A stretch of DNA of 64,000 nt. Origin: Abiotrophia sp. HMSC24B09. Its GTDB lineage: Bacteria > Bacillota > Bacilli > Lactobacillales > Aerococcaceae. The position numbers and the translations under genes are program-made. Shown piece by piece: positions 1 to 8,592 of this stretch. Position 1 is the first letter of the stretch; every line of letters starts with the position of its first letter. A model generated the notes under the pieces. The model made no database searches and was not told the origin of the DNA. It worked only from the letters and a program-made list of their open reading frames with translations. The stretch spans positions 73,157 to 137,156 of the forward strand of contig NZ_KV822213.1 of NCBI RefSeq assembly GCF_001815865.1. The letters run 5' to 3'.

Positions 1-1512
1 CCTAGTGATTTTGATGCTGACCAATGGGTTCGCGTGCTCAAGGAAACAGGCTTCAAACGTCTTATTCTGGTGCTCAAGCATCACGATGGTTTTGTTCTCT
101 ATCCTTCTGCCTATACGGACCACAGTGTCAAAGCTAGTCCCTGGCGACTAGGACAGGGGGATGTCTTGGCTGAGGTATCGGCTGCAGCCAATCGCTATGA
201 TTTGCCCCTTGGCTTCTATCTATCGCCTTGGGATGCCCACCATCCTGATTATCATGTTGACCGCCAGGAGGCCTATAACGACTATTACTTTAAGCAATTG
301 CAAGAGCTGTTTGAGAATCCAGCTTACGGCTATAAAGGGCGCTTTGTTGAAGTCTGGTTAGATGGCGCGCGTGGCGAAGGGGCCCAGGCCGTGACTTATG
401 ATTTCAAGCGTTGGTTCGACTATATTGAATTACAAGGTTATCCTGTCGCAATCTTTTCAACAGAACCGACTGCTCTGCGCTGGGTAGGTAATGAACGAGG
501 CTATGGTGGTGACCCACTCTGGCAGAAGGTCAAGGCTGACCGTCTACGGCAAGGGGATGTTGATTACCTCAATCATGGGGATTCTGAAGGTGATCTCTAC
601 TCCTTGGCTGAGGTCGATGTTTCCATCCGCCCAGGCTGGTTCTATCATGATAATCAGCAGCCAAAGTCAGTGGCTGAACTGATGGATATTTACCTTCATT
701 CAGTTGGCAAAGGGAGCCCACTGCTACTTAATATTCCACCTGATCAGCGAGGTCAGTTTGCAGAGGCAGATATTAAGGTTCTACGAGATTTCCAGATTGC
801 GCGGCAGGCCCTTTATGAGACTAATTACTTAGCAGGTGGCCAAGTCCTAGATAGCAATGGACAGTCGCAGAATCAATTACTAGATCAATCGGGTCTTTGG
901 CAGGCTTCTGTTTGCCATGATAACGTGCTAGAGTTGGTCCTACCTCAGCTTGCTAGCTTGGACCTAGTCCAAATTCAAGAAGCCATTCAGTATGGTCAAC
1001 GGGTGTCGGCCTTTCACATCGACTACTTAGATCAAACAGGCCAGTGGCAACCATTTGCACAAGGTCAGACCCTAGGCTATCGTCGACTGGTTAAAGGGCC
1101 GCTAGTTCAGACTCAGCGTCTACGACTGGTACTTGATCAGGCGCAAGCCGCACCAATCCTGAGTGGTCTGGCAGTCTACCGTTGGCCAGATCAAGCCAAG
1201 ACTCAGCGAGCATCGAGTGAAGTGGCTTTTGAGCAAGCTTGCTATGAGGGAGTTAAGGGTCAACCTTTGACCGTGACCTTGCTTCGACAGGGGGATTTGA
1301 GTCAGGTACTTAAGGTTAAACTCGCCACTGAACCTGGGACTGGTGTACATGGACGCGTTTATGAGGACGCCCAATACCAGGTAAGCTTTGAATCAGGGCA
1401 GGAAGTGGCTCAAATCCAAGTGCCTAGTCTCTATTATGCTCAAAATCAATCACATGATTTCTACCTAAAAATCCTGCCGGAGGGGCCTAAAACCAGACTG
1501 CTAGTCCTGTAA
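1..1512 (+). CDS. Alpha-L-fucosidase, GH29 (5' end outside window)
   Basis: The reading frame is open from the first base, so the N-terminus lies outside the window. About 503 residues are visible. They show a GH29 catalytic barrel: a KHHDGF strand, the VWLDGARGEG segment carrying the expected nucleophile Asp, and EVDVSIRPGWFYH, whose Glu fits the acid/base of the alpha-1,3/1,4 (GH29-B) branch. After the barrel (about residue 270 onward) come beta-rich C-terminal segments that look like accessory sugar-binding or Calx-beta-like domains. The enzyme would release fucose from host glycans such as mucin or Lewis antigens. Whether it is secreted cannot be judged without the N-terminus, and no LPXTG anchor is seen at the C-terminus. 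The family is secure; subfamily and substrate are inferred. Confidence 0.9.
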   Translation, partial: PSDFDADQWVRVLKETGFKRLILVLKHHDGFVLYPSAYTDHSVKASPWRLGQGDVLAEVSAAANRYDLPLGFYLSPWDAHHPDYHVDRQEAYNDYYFKQLQELFENPAYGYKGRFVEVWLDGARGEGAQAVTYDFKRWFDYIELQGYPVAIFSTEPTALRWVGNERGYGGDPLWQKVKADRLRQGDVDYLNHGDSEGDLYSLAEVDVSIRPGWFYHDNQQPKSVAELMDIYLHSVGKGSPLLLNIPPDQRGQFAEADIKVLRDFQIARQALYETNYLAGGQVLDSNGQSQNQLLDQSGLWQASVCHDNVLELVLPQLASLDLVQIQEAIQYGQRVSAFHIDYLDQTGQWQPFAQGQTLGYRRLVKGPLVQTQRLRLVLDQAQAAPILSGLAVYRWPDQAKTQRASSEVAFEQACYEGVKGQPLTVTLLRQGDLSQVLKVKLATEPGTGVHGRVYEDAQYQVSFESGQEVAQIQVPSLYYAQNQSHDFYLKILPEGPKTRLLVL

Positions 1513-1525
1513 CAAGGGATTAGGG

Positions 1526-1554
1526 TTTAATTCTAGTTCAAAATTCTTTATAAT
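1526..1554 (+). promoter_or_regulatory. Promoter for the glucosyltransferase gene
   Basis: A perfect TATAAT (1549-1554) lies 17 bp after a weak TTTAAT -35 (1526-1531), about 35 bp upstream of the start codon. Confidence 0.5.
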
Positions 1555-1589
1555 AAGAGTAGACATTAGCAAAGTAGGTGAAACATCGA

Positions 1590-2795
1590 ATGAATATTGG
1601 CTTTTTTACGGATACCTATTTTCCGCAAGTGAGTGGGGTATCGACTTCAGTCAAACTCCTAAGGGATGAGTTGGTTCGCCAAGGACATGAAGTCATTATC
1701 TTCACTACAACTGATCCCAATGCGAGGCCAGAACCAGGCGTTGTGCGTCTGCCTAGCGTGCCTTTTGTAAGTTTTGAGGATCGGCGGGTGGCCTATTCAG
1801 GTTTCGAGCGCTGCCTTAAGATTGCCCGTAATTATCAATTGGACTTGGTCCATACCCATACGGAATTCAGCCTGGGTTTAGCGGGCCGTTATGTGGCAAG
1901 CCGACTCAAAATTCCGACTATTCATACCTACCATACCATGTATGAAAACTATACTCACTACATTCTCAACGGCAAGTTGATCCGCCCTGGCACAGTTAAG
2001 GTCTTATCCAAGGTTTTCTGTGACCAAGGGAATGGGGTGATTGCCCCTAGCCTTATGACCAAGGACACCCTGACGTCTTATGGCATTAAGGCGCCTATCC
2101 GGGTCATTCCGACGGGGGTTGAGATTCCAGATTACAATCCGGAAGGCCGTGATAGCTTGCGCCAGAAGCTAGGTTTGAGTCAAGATGATATCGTACTTCT
2201 ATCTCTCTCTCGTTTGTCCAAGGAAAAAAATATCGCGGCAGTCTTGGAAGTCTACCCAAGAGTCCTAGATAAGTTGCCGCAAGCAAAATTAGTCATTGTT
2301 GGTGAGGGACCAGAACGCCCGGTCTTGGAGCAACAGGCAAAGGATTTAGGTATTAAGCCTATCTTTGTTGGTGAGGTAGAACACAGCCAAGTCTCTGCTT
2401 ATTACCAAATGGCGGACCTCTATATCAATGCCAGCATGTCAGAGTCACAAGGTTTGACCTATTTGGAGGCTTTTGCCAACCGTCTACCGATTATAGCCAA
2501 GCGCAATGATTACTTGGCTGGAATTATGACTAACGAGAATTTTGGCGCCTTGTTCGAAGATTTTGAAGATTTTGATCGAGCCATCTTAGATTATTTGGCT
2601 AAGATGGAGGCCGGTTTCCGGCCAAATATTGACCGCCAATTGCTTTATCCGCTGTCGCTCGAGCATTTTGAACAGCAAGTAGCAGACTTCTATGAGGAAG
2701 TGATTAAGCAAAACAAACGTCGTAAGCGGAGTAGTGGCCTAAACAAAGTTGTGGCCGGCGTTAAGTATCGCTACAAGCAGCTGATGGGAGGTTAA
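1590..2795 (+). CDS. GT4 glycosyltransferase, probable alpha-monoglucosyldiacylglycerol synthase
   Basis: This 401-residue protein has a two-Rossmann GT-B fold. Its N-terminus (NIGFFTDTYFPQVSGVSTS) is typical of the UDP-glucose:1,2-diacylglycerol 3-alpha-glucosyltransferases that make glycolipid anchors for lipoteichoic acid. The C-terminal half carries the nucleotide-sugar region SMSESQGLTYLEAFA with the E-x7-E pattern, and the tail is Lys/Arg-rich as expected for a monotopic membrane enzyme. I chose ATG 1590 because an AGGTG Shine-Dalgarno sits 9 bp before it; an in-frame GTG at 1578 would add four residues. In many Lactobacillales a second glucosyltransferase is adjacent, but none is here. 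The next gene follows after 4 bp, suggesting co-transcription. The exact acceptor is inferred. Confidence 0.82.
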   Translation: MNIGFFTDTYFPQVSGVSTSVKLLRDELVRQGHEVIIFTTTDPNARPEPGVVRLPSVPFVSFEDRRVAYSGFERCLKIARNYQLDLVHTHTEFSLGLAGRYVASRLKIPTIHTYHTMYENYTHYILNGKLIRPGTVKVLSKVFCDQGNGVIAPSLMTKDTLTSYGIKAPIRVIPTGVEIPDYNPEGRDSLRQKLGLSQDDIVLLSLSRLSKEKNIAAVLEVYPRVLDKLPQAKLVIVGEGPERPVLEQQAKDLGIKPIFVGEVEHSQVSAYYQMADLYINASMSESQGLTYLEAFANRLPIIAKRNDYLAGIMTNENFGALFEDFEDFDRAILDYLAKMEAGFRPNIDRQLLYPLSLEHFEQQVADFYEEVIKQNKRRKRSSGLNKVVAGVKYRYKQLMGG

Positions 2796-2799
2796 GCAG

Positions 2800-3669
2800 A
2801 TGGCAAGCGTTGGATTTATTGGTCTAGGTGTTATGGGGGCTGCGATGGCGCGTCACTTGATGGGCGCGGGTTATCAGCTAGCCTTATATACACGGACAAA
2901 AGCTAAGGCGGAGCCCTTGTTGCAGGCGGGTGCCCGATGGGCGGATACGCCCAAAGAGCTAGCCCAGGCTTGTGACCTAGTTTTTACGATTGTAGGCTAT
3001 CCTCAGGATGTTGAGAGCACCTATTTTGGTCCAGAGGGCCTCTTTGCCGGTGCCCATCCGGGTAGTTGTTTCGTAGATATGACGACCTCTACCCCTCAAC
3101 TAGCGGTTAAAATTGCTGAGAAAGCCCAAGAACTGGGTATTGAAGCCTTAGATGCGCCAGTATCAGGTGGCGATTTGGGAGCTAGAGAGGCACGCTTGAC
3201 CATTATGGTAGGCGGAGCCAAGGCGAGCTATGAGCGTGTTTTACCTTACTTGGAAGTGATGGGGAAGACCATTAAGCGCCAAGGTGGTCCCGGTGCTGGT
3301 CAACACACTAAGATGGCCAATCAGATTATGATTGCTGGGACCATGACGGGGCTGACTGAGATGTTGGTCTATGCTAAGGCGGCGGGCTTAAGCCTTGATT
3401 CTGTCTTAGAGACTGTTGGGGCAGGCAGTGCATCCAACTGGTCCATGGCCAACTACGCTCCGCGTATTTTGCGACAAGACTATTCACCAGGCTTCTTCGC
3501 TAAGCATTTCAAAAAAGACTTAGGAATAGCCTTAGCAGAAGCAGAAGCTATGGGCTTGGATTTACCAGCTACCAGTCTGGCTTGGCAACTCTATGATAAA
3601 CTCTGTGCAGCAGGTCATGAAGAGGATGGGACTCAGGCACTCATCAAATTATGGTGGCAATCTGAGTGA
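2800..3669 (+). CDS. NAD(P)-dependent beta-hydroxyacid dehydrogenase (3-hydroxyisobutyrate dehydrogenase family)
   Basis: The 289-residue product starts with the Rossmann motif GFIGLGVMGAAMA and contains the family signature DAPVSGGDLGAREARL. GAGQHTKMANQ supplies the catalytic Lys. These enzymes oxidise short beta-hydroxyacids such as 3-hydroxyisobutyrate, tartronate semialdehyde or gamma-hydroxybutyrate. The substrate cannot be told from sequence. The gene starts 4 bp after the glucosyltransferase gene and is probably in the same transcript, although no shared pathway is obvious. Confidence 0.88.
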   Translation: MASVGFIGLGVMGAAMARHLMGAGYQLALYTRTKAKAEPLLQAGARWADTPKELAQACDLVFTIVGYPQDVESTYFGPEGLFAGAHPGSCFVDMTTSTPQLAVKIAEKAQELGIEALDAPVSGGDLGAREARLTIMVGGAKASYERVLPYLEVMGKTIKRQGGPGAGQHTKMANQIMIAGTMTGLTEMLVYAKAAGLSLDSVLETVGAGSASNWSMANYAPRILRQDYSPGFFAKHFKKDLGIALAEAEAMGLDLPATSLAWQLYDKLCAAGHEEDGTQALIKLWWQSE

Positions 3670-3674
3670 GAAAC

Positions 3675-3703
3675 TTGCGTCTAGCTTGAAAGTAAGATAT
3701 GAT
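3675..3703 (+). promoter_or_regulatory. Promoter for the YkuJ-like gene
   Basis: TTGCGT (3675-3680) and TATGAT (3698-3703) are separated by 17 bp and lie about 90 bp before the next gene. Confidence 0.5.
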
Positions 3704-3795
3704 AACATTGTAGTTTGAGGAATGTTGTCCAGACTTTGCCTCATGGCGAGAAATCGTAGCGCAATGGGCAGCAGAGTTAAGAATGGAGTGAAACT

Positions 3796-4023
3796 ATGAA
3801 AAGTTCAGTATTAAATGGGATTATCCAACGTTTAGAAGCTATGACCCATACCGAAAGTGACGTAGAAGTACGCCGCTTCGAGATTGAAGGCGTGGAAAAA
3901 TGCCAAGTGGCTTATGTAAAAGAAAGCGACACCTTTGAACTGACTGACCACCAATCTGGGTCTGTCTTCCAATACGATGACATCGACCTAGTAGCAATCG
4001 AAATTTTCGAGATGTTAGGTTAA
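3796..4023 (+). CDS. YkuJ-like DUF1797 protein
   Basis: This small acidic protein of 75 residues matches the Firmicute YkuJ/DUF1797 family in length and pattern. It has an N-terminal helix (LNGIIQRLEAM), a middle strand around TFEL, and the C-terminal signature DIDLVAIEIFE. The family's function is not established. It appears monocistronic, with its own promoter upstream and a hairpin terminator directly downstream. Confidence 0.82.
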   Translation: MKSSVLNGIIQRLEAMTHTESDVEVRRFEIEGVEKCQVAYVKESDTFELTDHQSGSVFQYDDIDLVAIEIFEMLG

Positions 4024-4034
4024 TAAATGAGACA

Positions 4035-4069
4035 AAGAGGTTAGGACCATGGCTCCTAGCCTCTTTTAA
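4035..4069 (+). terminator. Rho-independent terminator after the YkuJ-like gene
   Basis: AGAGGTTAGG pairs with CCTAGCCTCT (one G-T pair), followed by TTTT. Confidence 0.8.
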
Positions 4070-4146
4070 TTTGCTGCTAGCCTCAAGCAGAAGCTTAAGG
4101 TTTGATTAAGGCCGACGAAATCAAGGACGAGCGGGTTTTCTTATGC

Positions 4147-4152
4147 TATAAT
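4147..4152 (+). promoter_or_regulatory. Extended -10 promoter of the yqeG operon
   Basis: TGC-TATAAT forms an extended -10 element. No good -35 is seen at the right distance. It probably drives the whole run from yqeG to tmcAL. Confidence 0.6.
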
Positions 4153-4185
4153 GGAAGTGATAGACTTTAAAGGAGTAATGTGTGA

Positions 4186-4710
4186 ATGAAACGCTACATA
4201 ACGCCAAGTTGGACCATTAACTCGGTCTATGATATCCAGCCCCAAGACCTGCTCAAGCGGGGCTATGAGGCGGCTATTATTGACCTAGATAATACCGTCA
4301 TTGCTTGGAATAACATGAACTATACAGAAGAAATGGCAGACTGGATTAGCCGCATGACGCAAGCCGGTGTTAAGATTTATATCTTATCCAACAATAAGGC
4401 GGAGCGAGTTGCTAAAGTCGCTGAGCCACTAGGCATTCCCTACAAGGCCGGCGCACTCAAACCTCGCCGTAAGAATTTTCAGCTGGCTTTGGATGCCTTG
4501 GGTACTAGTCAGGCTAATACTATTATGATTGGCGACCAAATCATGACCGATATTATTGGGGCTAACCGAGCTAAAATGGCTAGCATCTTGGTCAAGCCAA
4601 TCGCTCGCAACGACAACTTCTATACTTGGGCCAACCGGGCTATTGAACGACTTGCGCTTAAGTTAGTTGGCATTAAACGCAAAGGGGACTGGGGGGGTCA
4701 ACTTGACTGA
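4186..4710 (+). CDS. yqeG: YqeG family HAD IIIA-type phosphatase
   Basis: The 174-residue HAD-fold protein has motif I DLDNTV with the nucleophile Asp, motif II ILSNN, a motif III Lys region KPRRKNF, and motif IV GDQIMTDIIGANRA. It belongs to the YqeG family, known as the first gene of a conserved Firmicute cluster; its substrate is not well defined. The downstream yqeH start overlaps its end by 8 bp. The AAAGGAG site lies 10 bp before this ATG and also precedes a four-codon micro-ORF, ATG TGT GAA TGA (4178-4189), whose stop overlaps the start codon, so translation may be coupled. Confidence 0.92.
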   Translation: MKRYITPSWTINSVYDIQPQDLLKRGYEAAIIDLDNTVIAWNNMNYTEEMADWISRMTQAGVKIYILSNNKAERVAKVAEPLGIPYKAGALKPRRKNFQLALDALGTSQANTIMIGDQIMTDIIGANRAKMASILVKPIARNDNFYTWANRAIERLALKLVGIKRKGDWGGQLD

Positions 4711-5815
4711 GGAACACTACCAATGTATTGGCTGTGGGGCGACCATTCAGAGTCAGGATTCTGAACAGGCTGGTTATTTACCAGCGTCTGCCTTAGCTAA
4801 GGGCTTAGAAAAAGGGCAATTTTACTGCCAACGTTGCTTTAAGTTGCGCCACTACAATGAATTACAAGACCTGCAAATTCCTGACCAAGTCTTCCTAGAC
4901 AAGCTCAGCGAAATTGCCCATGATGATGCCTTGATTATCAATGTCTTAGATATCTTCGATGTCGAAGGCAGTCTAATCCATGGCCTGGCTCGTTTTATTG
5001 GCAACCAACCTTTCGTGGTTTTCGGGAATAAATTCGACTTACTCCCTAAGGTGACTCGTCAGAATCGCGTTAAGCATTGGCTCAAAGGCATTTTGGCTGA
5101 CAATGGGCTCTTTCCACAAGATATTATCCTTGGGAGCGCCCATAAGGGCCATACCCTAACCGAACTGCTGGAATTGATTGAAGCCAATATCCATGACCGT
5201 AATATTTATATCGTGGGTGTTACCAATGTGGGTAAGTCTACGCTGATTAATCAGCTTCTAGCCCATTATGGTGGAGAGGGGCAGATTATAACGACCTCCA
5301 ATTATCCAGGTACGACTTTGGATATGATTCATATTCCCTTGACGCCTGATCACGCTATTATTGATACGCCAGGTATTATCCACCGAACCCAACTAGCCCA
5401 TTATCTGTCTCGGGAGGCCATGCGTAAGCTTTTGCCAAGCAAGCCTTTCAAACCTATGACTTTCCAGCTTAATGCGGGTCAGACAATTTTCTTAGCGGGT
5501 GTTGGACGAGTTGATTTTGAAAAAGGGGAACGAGCCTCCTTTACCTATTATGTCTCTAAGGACTGCTACCTACACCGTACCAAGTTGGACAAGGCAGATG
5601 CCTTCTATGCCCAACACAAAGGTGGCTTACTAAGCCCACCTAGCGAAGAAGAAGCTGCTGATTTCCCTGACCTAGTGGCTAAGGAATTAAGCCTCAGTCA
5701 AGACCAAGATGTGGCCATCTCAGGTCTAGGGTGGTTCAGTGTGAATCGGCCTGTCCGTGTGACGGTTTGGGTACCCAAAGGGGTAGCAGTGACCGTTCGA
5801 GACGCTATTATTTAA
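4703..5815 (+). CDS. yqeH: Ribosome biogenesis GTPase YqeH (circularly permuted)
   Basis: The 370-residue protein opens with a zinc-finger pair (CIGCG and CQRC) and then a circularly permuted GTPase. The G4 motif GNKFDLL comes first, followed by G1 GVTNVGKSTL and G3 DTPG. The C-terminal domain is the YqeH-type RNA-binding region. YqeH takes part in 30S subunit assembly. I chose TTG 4703 because it has a G-rich Shine-Dalgarno 5 bp upstream and gives the usual short N-terminus before CIGCG; an in-frame ATG at 4667 lies deep inside yqeG. The overlap with yqeG suggests translational coupling. Confidence 0.93.
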   Translation: MTEEHYQCIGCGATIQSQDSEQAGYLPASALAKGLEKGQFYCQRCFKLRHYNELQDLQIPDQVFLDKLSEIAHDDALIINVLDIFDVEGSLIHGLARFIGNQPFVVFGNKFDLLPKVTRQNRVKHWLKGILADNGLFPQDIILGSAHKGHTLTELLELIEANIHDRNIYIVGVTNVGKSTLINQLLAHYGGEGQIITTSNYPGTTLDMIHIPLTPDHAIIDTPGIIHRTQLAHYLSREAMRKLLPSKPFKPMTFQLNAGQTIFLAGVGRVDFEKGERASFTYYVSKDCYLHRTKLDKADAFYAQHKGGLLSPPSEEEAADFPDLVAKELSLSQDQDVAISGLGWFSVNRPVRVTVWVPKGVAVTVRDAII

Positions 5816-5837
5816 GAAAGACAAGAGGAACAAGCAA

Positions 5838-6155
5838 GTGACATCACTTAACAAGAAACAAGTTAACCATCTTAAAAAGATTGCTCATCACGAAAAACCA
5901 ATTTTTCAGATGGGCAAAGAAGGTCTAGGCCAAACTTTCCTTGATCAGGTGGATCAGGCCTTGACAAAGCGGGAACTAATTAAGTTTAAGGTACTGCAGA
6001 ATAGCGAAGAAGAAATTCGGGAAGTAACGGCAGAGATTGCCTATGCCCTTGATGCCTATGTGGTTCAGGTTATTGGCCACACAGGCGTGCTCTACCGACC
6101 TTCTCATATTGCCAAATATCAGAAATTATCTGCTAATCTTAAGAAAATCAAGTAA
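5838..6155 (+). CDS. yhbY: Ribosome assembly RNA-binding protein YhbY
   Basis: This 105-residue CRM-domain protein has the motif MGKEGL near residue 27 and GHTGVLYR near the C-terminus, both typical of YhbY/YqeI, which binds pre-50S particles. The start is GTG with an AAGAGGAA ribosome site. It lies 22 bp after yqeH. The aroE/aroD gene found between these two in Bacillus is absent. Confidence 0.93.
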   Translation: MTSLNKKQVNHLKKIAHHEKPIFQMGKEGLGQTFLDQVDQALTKRELIKFKVLQNSEEEIREVTAEIAYALDAYVVQVIGHTGVLYRPSHIAKYQKLSANLKKIK

Positions 6156-6208
6156 GACCATGCCCATGCTTGGGCTGACTTAAGCCAATCATTCAAAGAG
6201 GTGATCGC

Positions 6209-6865
6209 ATGATGACACAAACGGAAACCCTAGGCAAGACCTTGACTAGCCTGGCTCAAGAAGTGCAGGTTCAGGGGCCTAAACGCATTGGCATACTGGG
6301 TGGAGCCTTTAACCCACCACATTTGGGCCATTTGCTACTAGCTGAGCAGGTGGGGAAGGAATTGGAATTAGACGAAGTCTGGTTTATGCCGGTAGCCAAG
6401 CGTCACTACGAGCAAGAGGGGACAGATGTGCCCGTCATTCATCGGCTCAAGATGGTACAACTGGCCATTCAGGATAATCCCTTCTTCAAAATTCAGCCTT
6501 ATGAACTTTTGCACGGGGATAAGTTATTTACAGTCGATAGCATGCGTTATTTCCGTCGCCTCTTCCCAGACGCTCAGTTCTATTACCTGATGGGAGCAGA
6601 TCGAGCCCAGAAATTACATAAATGGCATCAGATTGAGCAATTGGCTGAGCTAGTCCAATTTGTGGCGCAAAAGCCAGTCGGGACGCCTATGCCCGAGACC
6701 GAGTGGCCGGTTGATTGGGTAGAAGCCCCAACCTTGCCAGTCAGTTCAACCGATATTCGTTTGCGGGTCTTCTGTGATCAAAGCATTCGCTATCAGGTGC
6801 CTGAGGCGGTGGCTGCTTACATTGATGCGCAAGGGCTCTACAAAACGGCCTTTGGTCGAGCATAG
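6209..6865 (+). CDS. nadD: Nicotinate-nucleotide adenylyltransferase
   Basis: NadD joins nicotinate mononucleotide and ATP to make deamido-NAD. The 218-residue protein shows the nucleotidyltransferase motif GGAFNPPHLGH, with its HxGH histidines, near residue 31, and SSTDIR near the C-terminus. About 25 residues precede the Rossmann core, a modest extension. An AGAGGTG site fits either of two adjacent ATG codons (6209 or 6212). The gene belongs to the yqeG-tmcAL run. Confidence 0.95.
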   Translation: MMTQTETLGKTLTSLAQEVQVQGPKRIGILGGAFNPPHLGHLLLAEQVGKELELDEVWFMPVAKRHYEQEGTDVPVIHRLKMVQLAIQDNPFFKIQPYELLHGDKLFTVDSMRYFRRLFPDAQFYYLMGADRAQKLHKWHQIEQLAELVQFVAQKPVGTPMPETEWPVDWVEAPTLPVSSTDIRLRVFCDQSIRYQVPEAVAAYIDAQGLYKTAFGRA

Positions 6866-6877
6866 GGGGAGGCAGAC

Positions 6878-7456
6878 ATGACTTATTGGAATACCAATCG
6901 TCAGGCCTTCTTGGATGATTTGGCTCAACGTATCAAGCCCAAACGTTATCAGCACGTTCTGAGGGTGGAGCAGACGGCTATTGAATTGGCTGAACGCTAT
7001 GGAGCGGATGTCGAAGCGGTCAGCATTGCAGCTTTAGCTCATGACTATGCCAAAGACTTGGACGTGGAGCAGGCGCGTGTTCTGGCTCAGACTTTTTGGC
7101 CGCAAGTGGATTTAAGTCAAGAGGGCAGCAACATTCTACATGGTCCTGCCGCAGCTCAAATACTTATGGACTGCTATGGTGTGACTGACCGTCGCATCCT
7201 AGAAGCGGTGGCTGGCCACACTGTGGGCTGGTATCAATTTGATTTAATCGGCAAGATTCTTTATCTAGCTGACTACATGGAACCAGGCCGCGATTTTCCA
7301 GGAGTTGAAGTAGCTCGGGAACTTGCTGCAACTGATTTGAACGTGGCATGCTGGTACAAAATGAAACGCACATTAACTTATTTAATTGAAAAGGAAAAAA
7401 CTCTCTTTGATGGAGCGGTAGAAATCTACAACCGCTGGTGCCAAGAGGGAATTTAG
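6878..7456 (+). CDS. yqeK: HD-domain hydrolase YqeK (symmetrical Ap4A hydrolase)
   Basis: YqeK-family proteins hydrolyse diadenosine tetraphosphate to two ADP. The 192-residue protein contains the HD metal-site pattern: YQHVLRVEQTA, then AALAHDYAKD, then a downstream His in LHGPAAA and GHTVGW. It sits directly after nadD and before rsfS, the standard order in Firmicutes. Confidence 0.93.
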   Translation: MTYWNTNRQAFLDDLAQRIKPKRYQHVLRVEQTAIELAERYGADVEAVSIAALAHDYAKDLDVEQARVLAQTFWPQVDLSQEGSNILHGPAAAQILMDCYGVTDRRILEAVAGHTVGWYQFDLIGKILYLADYMEPGRDFPGVEVARELAATDLNVACWYKMKRTLTYLIEKEKTLFDGAVEIYNRWCQEGI

Positions 7457-7465
7457 GAGGAACCT

Positions 7466-7831
7466 ATGACAAAAACAGCTTTAGAAATTTTAGAATTAGC
7501 CGTCCGGGCAGCCGATGACCGTTTAGCCCAAGACATTGTGGCCTTAGATGTGCGCAATGTAACCCCTATCGCTGACTACTTTGTAGTCACACATGCCCGT
7601 AACGATAAACAATTGGATGCCATTGTAGACTCCGTCGTAGAGGCAGCCCACAAGGAAGGCCTTGAAGTCAAGAACGTCGAAGGTAAAGACGGTGGTAAGT
7701 GGGTTCTGATTGACTTAGTAGAAGTTATTATCCATGTCTTCCATTACACTGAACGCGACCACTACAATTTAGAAAAATTATGGCGTGACGCGCCATTAGT
7801 GGATGTCAGCGCCTGGGTTAGTGCTCAATGA
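7466..7831 (+). CDS. rsfS: Ribosomal silencing factor RsfS
   Basis: The 121-residue RsfS/Iojap protein binds L14 on the 50S subunit and blocks subunit joining during starvation. Family motifs seen are VTPIADYFVV, EGKDGGKWVLIDL and VIIHVFH, followed by the C-terminal LEKLWRDAP. An AGGAGG site precedes the start. Its last codons overlap the next gene by 4 bp (ATGA). Confidence 0.96.
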   Translation: MTKTALEILELAVRAADDRLAQDIVALDVRNVTPIADYFVVTHARNDKQLDAIVDSVVEAAHKEGLEVKNVEGKDGGKWVLIDLVEVIIHVFHYTERDHYNLEKLWRDAPLVDVSAWVSAQ

Positions 7832-8568
7832 GCGCCGGTAACTTCAGTCAAATAGCGCATGTCTATGACCACTTCAATGATTTAGAAATCTATGAGCGCT
7901 GGTTAGACTTTACTTTGACCAGTCGGGATCAAGCGCCAGGCAAGGTTTTAGATGCTGCCTGTGGGACGGGCTGGTTCACTCAGCTTTTGGCCCCTTTCTG
8001 TGGCCAAATCTTAGGCTTTGACTACGACCCGGCCATGATTAAGGTAGCCCAGGAAGAGCCAGGCAACAGTGAGAATTCTGCCTATCTGGTAGCAGATCTT
8101 TTGGACTTGAGTGCCTTAGACCAAGATTATGATCTCATCACATGTTATGCGGACTCTCTTTGTTTTTTGGCCGGTCCTGACCAAGTGGCTAGAGCCTTGA
8201 AAGAGCTATATGAGCGATTGGCTCCAGGGGGGCAACTTTTGTTTGACGTTTGGTCGCCGCAACAAATTGAGAATTTTGATGGTTTTTCTTACTTTGATAG
8301 TGACGACCGCTATGCCTTGTTGTGGGATAGTGAGTCGGACATGGATCAATTAAGTGTCCAACACTATCTGACGGTTTTTGAACAAGTCGGGAGCCATTAT
8401 CAAAGGACAGACGTCAACTTAGAAGAAAGAACCTATCCCTTAGCTTGGTACCAGTCAGCGCTGAGAGAAGCTGGCTTTAGCCAGGTAGAAGTACTAGTGG
8501 ACTTCGGCCAGGCCTATTATCAGGAAGGGCAGACGGCTGACCGTTGGTTCTTCCGCGCTAGTAAGTAA
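7828..8568 (+). CDS. Class I SAM-dependent methyltransferase (YqeM-like)
   Basis: The 246-residue protein has the SAM-binding motif VLDAACGTGWFTQLL near residue 40 and the acidic end of strand 2 in GFDYDPAM. It corresponds to YqeM in the conserved cluster. The substrate is not known. The start overlaps the rsfS stop (ATGA), indicating coupled translation. Confidence 0.9.
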   Translation: MSAGNFSQIAHVYDHFNDLEIYERWLDFTLTSRDQAPGKVLDAACGTGWFTQLLAPFCGQILGFDYDPAMIKVAQEEPGNSENSAYLVADLLDLSALDQDYDLITCYADSLCFLAGPDQVARALKELYERLAPGGQLLFDVWSPQQIENFDGFSYFDSDDRYALLWDSESDMDQLSVQHYLTVFEQVGSHYQRTDVNLEERTYPLAWYQSALREAGFSQVEVLVDFGQAYYQEGQTADRWFFRASK

Positions 8569-8592
8569 AGAGTCAGGAAAGGAGGCTAGACC

